Notes under the pieces: model-generated
The model's database searches: none
What the model saw: only the letters and a program-made list of their open reading frames with translations
Told to the model about the DNA's origin: nothing
NCBI GenBank assembly: GCA_027451565.1
Contig: DAIDJC010000169.1
Span: 1-7,460 of the forward strand
Length of the DNA stretch: 7,460 bases
Direction: 5' to 3'
Origin: Limisphaerales bacterium
GTDB taxonomy: Bacteria; Verrucomicrobiota; Verrucomicrobiia; Limisphaerales; UBA11358
Shown here: positions 6,901 through 7,460 of the stretch, one piece after another
Layout of the letters: each line of letters starts with the position of its first letter
How positions within the stretch are numbered: position 1 is the stretch's first letter
Made by a program: the position numbers and the translations under genes

Positions 6901-7460
6901 TGTCGTGATTCCAGGCCTGAATACTCATGGACCGCAGTCCATCCATCATGCCATACCCCGCATCTCCGGACCTCGGGCTGCTGGCATCCACAAAATCACT
7001 AAAGGCGGTGGCGATGGAAAGATCACTAAAAATCCAACCTCCACCCTTTCCTCCATGACGCAACCTAATTTCATCGAAACTGGCATCGGCGTTGAATCGG
7101 GTGGTCAGGGAATCCGGCTGCGCAGCCTCATTGGCGCCCGGCCCCAAGTCCGGGTTCAACCAGACAGTCACAAGGTCGTCCTCACCTGGAATAAATTGAA
7201 CCTTGAACACAATGGTGGTCTCCACGCTGTGCCGGGGGTATTCGTAGGAATTATTGCCCAGGGATTCAGGCCGCGATGAATGCAAATCCACCAGCGTGGT
7301 TGAAGCGCTAGATTGGACGCGGTCATCCGCTCTCGTAAAGGCGCTATAGGCCCAGGCGGAAAGGGAATTACCCACCCCTAACCGCTCCACGTCGCCATCG
7401 TATAATTCAAAACCCGCATAATAATCCTCCGTATCCTTGTCGGATATGGGCCGCACATGA
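3950..7460 (-). CDS. Propeller-type sensor histidine kinase (Reg_prop, Y_Y_Y, HisKA_3), 5' partial
   Basis: A very large membrane sensor kinase; the 5' end is outside the window. The frame stays open to the edge: a GTG at 7454-7456 is preceded by an in-frame His codon, and no signal peptide is visible. Numbering from that GTG gives 1168 residues. About 1-165 is a Gly/Asp-rich, probably beta-sheet region (VTVWLNPDLGPG near 99, then RLRHGGKGGGWIFSDLSIAT). About 189-785 holds 14 Reg_prop blades (for example VSVLARDANGFIWVGG, Trp205; ALWFPTQQG, Trp767), enough for two seven-bladed propellers. A Y_Y_Y immunoglobulin-like domain covers about 830-905 and a membrane helix about 912-930. HisKA_3 carries the phospho-acceptor His963 in ARDLHDEMGA. 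The HATPase_c domain has an N box (HEALTNILKH, Asn1075), G1 (DNGCGFD, Asp1102) and G2 (GDGITNM, 1124-1126). The ectodomain matches oligosaccharide-sensing hybrid two-component systems, but no receiver or AraC domain is fused; the partner is the regulator 12 bp downstream. Ligand unknown, probably a glycan fragment. Confidence 0.94.
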   Translation of the reverse strand, partial: HVRPISDKDTEDYYAGFELYDGDVERLGVGNSLSAWAYSAFTRADDRVQSSASTTLVDLHSSRPESLGNNSYEYPRHSVETTIVFKVQFIPGEDDLVTVWLNPDLGPGANEAAQPDSLTTRFNADASFDEIRLRHGGKGGGWIFSDLSIATAFSDFVDASSPRSGDAGYGMMDGLRSMSIQAWNHDTGLPVTPVSVLARDANGFIWVGGNQGLARFDGLDFLPVDSGIANGGLHVTALWSQPDGTMWIGDRRAGLLMWQGGHLAKAREPGLPETLNVTALVGDNMRRLWVGATNGLFMAWLDQAHAQSQQIHPFFSGKKVTALATGSHGSIYVAIQGEGLYIWKTNQFIQMDSQETRNALAHATSILVDSFHRVWVGTESASVLCLDSGHWQAFHLSSGRMPGSVTSLAMSANGVLWVATEGTGLWQIKGRKVFPVPLVGELAPAQPTCLLADPDGRLWAGTESNLFCLRPKVVLALGQNDGLGYGPVLGMAEVTPGVIWVGKPRDGLYRWNGRTFGRLPVAGLSPQDSQVSSILVTHEGFCWVSTTHALLVYKDSLAAADEVWTLPHAPPGISALAEGPDDSLWVGTRSGGIYCLKKNQWTSPVNLQVTNVIQALISQRDGTWWIGTAGAGLYEIQSGVKRRWDLASGLPDETIETLFLDLKDRLWIGTSSRGLVCLDGSHVKDFGPQEGIPPGPIYQIMEDADGRLWLGTAHGIYCVGIKDLDELKLGERKQVSANHFGIAAGMTSESCVGGGFPSGLKDKTGALWFPTQQGVVVVNPSALPHGLSAPEPILDEVLVDGIPAWPGPGEAPSQIPGRAGSSDSLRVPAGPHRVDFHFTAVNFEASELMHFQYRLDPLDRDWVDAGNHRTAVYNYLPPGQYVFKLEVCNPEGAWSQAAVVMKLEQLRHYWQTWWFLVGAGLGALVLVGAAVRLVVKGKMQRRLRMMEQERVLDLERTRIARDLHDEMGAKLCRISYLSEHARRIEMPNPDLGDQIASISEVSREVLHSLDEIVWAVNPQNDTLDHLASYIGQYAQEYFSMTGMECELDIPPVLDSHPLSSQARHHLFMATHEALTNILKHSKASRASIRIALEGQTLRIQIQDNGCGFDLAKARAMLESSMLPNGDGITNMSRRLKDIGGEAHIESKQGMGTMILFVLPLKTKVGNKTS

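Overview
The window looks like a polysaccharide-utilisation locus from a PVC-group bacterium, most likely Verrucomicrobiota or a relative. This placement is an inference from gene content: an H-X9-DG pseudopilin beside a glycoside hydrolase, a large propeller sensor kinase with an extra N-terminal sheet-like module, and moderately GC-rich DNA. No rRNA or other taxonomic marker is present. The window is almost fully coding: the longest non-coding stretch is the ~60 bp at the IS end, and the other gene gaps are 11-12 bp.

Layout. Positions 1-685 are one end of an IS66-family insertion sequence. It carries tnpA (281-625, minus) and the start of tnpB (1-287, minus, cut by the window edge), and it ends with a GTAAGCG terminus at 685. 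Directly against it, 686-1098 (plus) is the 3' part of an H-X9-DG pseudopilin-like gene that the IS appears to have cut in two. Eleven bases later comes a complete GH97 glycosidase gene of SusB type (1110-3302, plus) with a signal peptide. Convergent with it, and only 11 bp away, is a minus-strand two-component pair: a NarL/FixJ-type response regulator (3314-3937) and, upstream of it, a very large sensor histidine kinase (3950 to beyond 7460). The kinase carries an unassigned N-terminal domain, 14 Reg_prop propeller blades, a Y_Y_Y domain, one membrane helix, and HisKA_3 and HATPase_c domains.

How the parts may work together (inference). The kinase has the ectodomain of the hybrid two-component systems that sense oligosaccharides in Bacteroidetes, but its receiver is a separate LuxR-type protein. 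It probably senses a glycan breakdown product in the periplasm and signals to the regulator, which may control carbohydrate genes nearby, including the GH97 enzyme. The GH97 gene lies so close to the disrupted pseudopilin gene that the two were probably co-transcribed. The IS may therefore have changed GH97 expression as well as destroying the pseudopilin.

I see no CRISPR array, tRNA, rRNA, riboswitch or clear promoter. Nothing here proves a wholly new system. The parts most worth a second look are the kinase N-terminal domain, the split propeller two-component system, and the fresh-looking IS66 junction.
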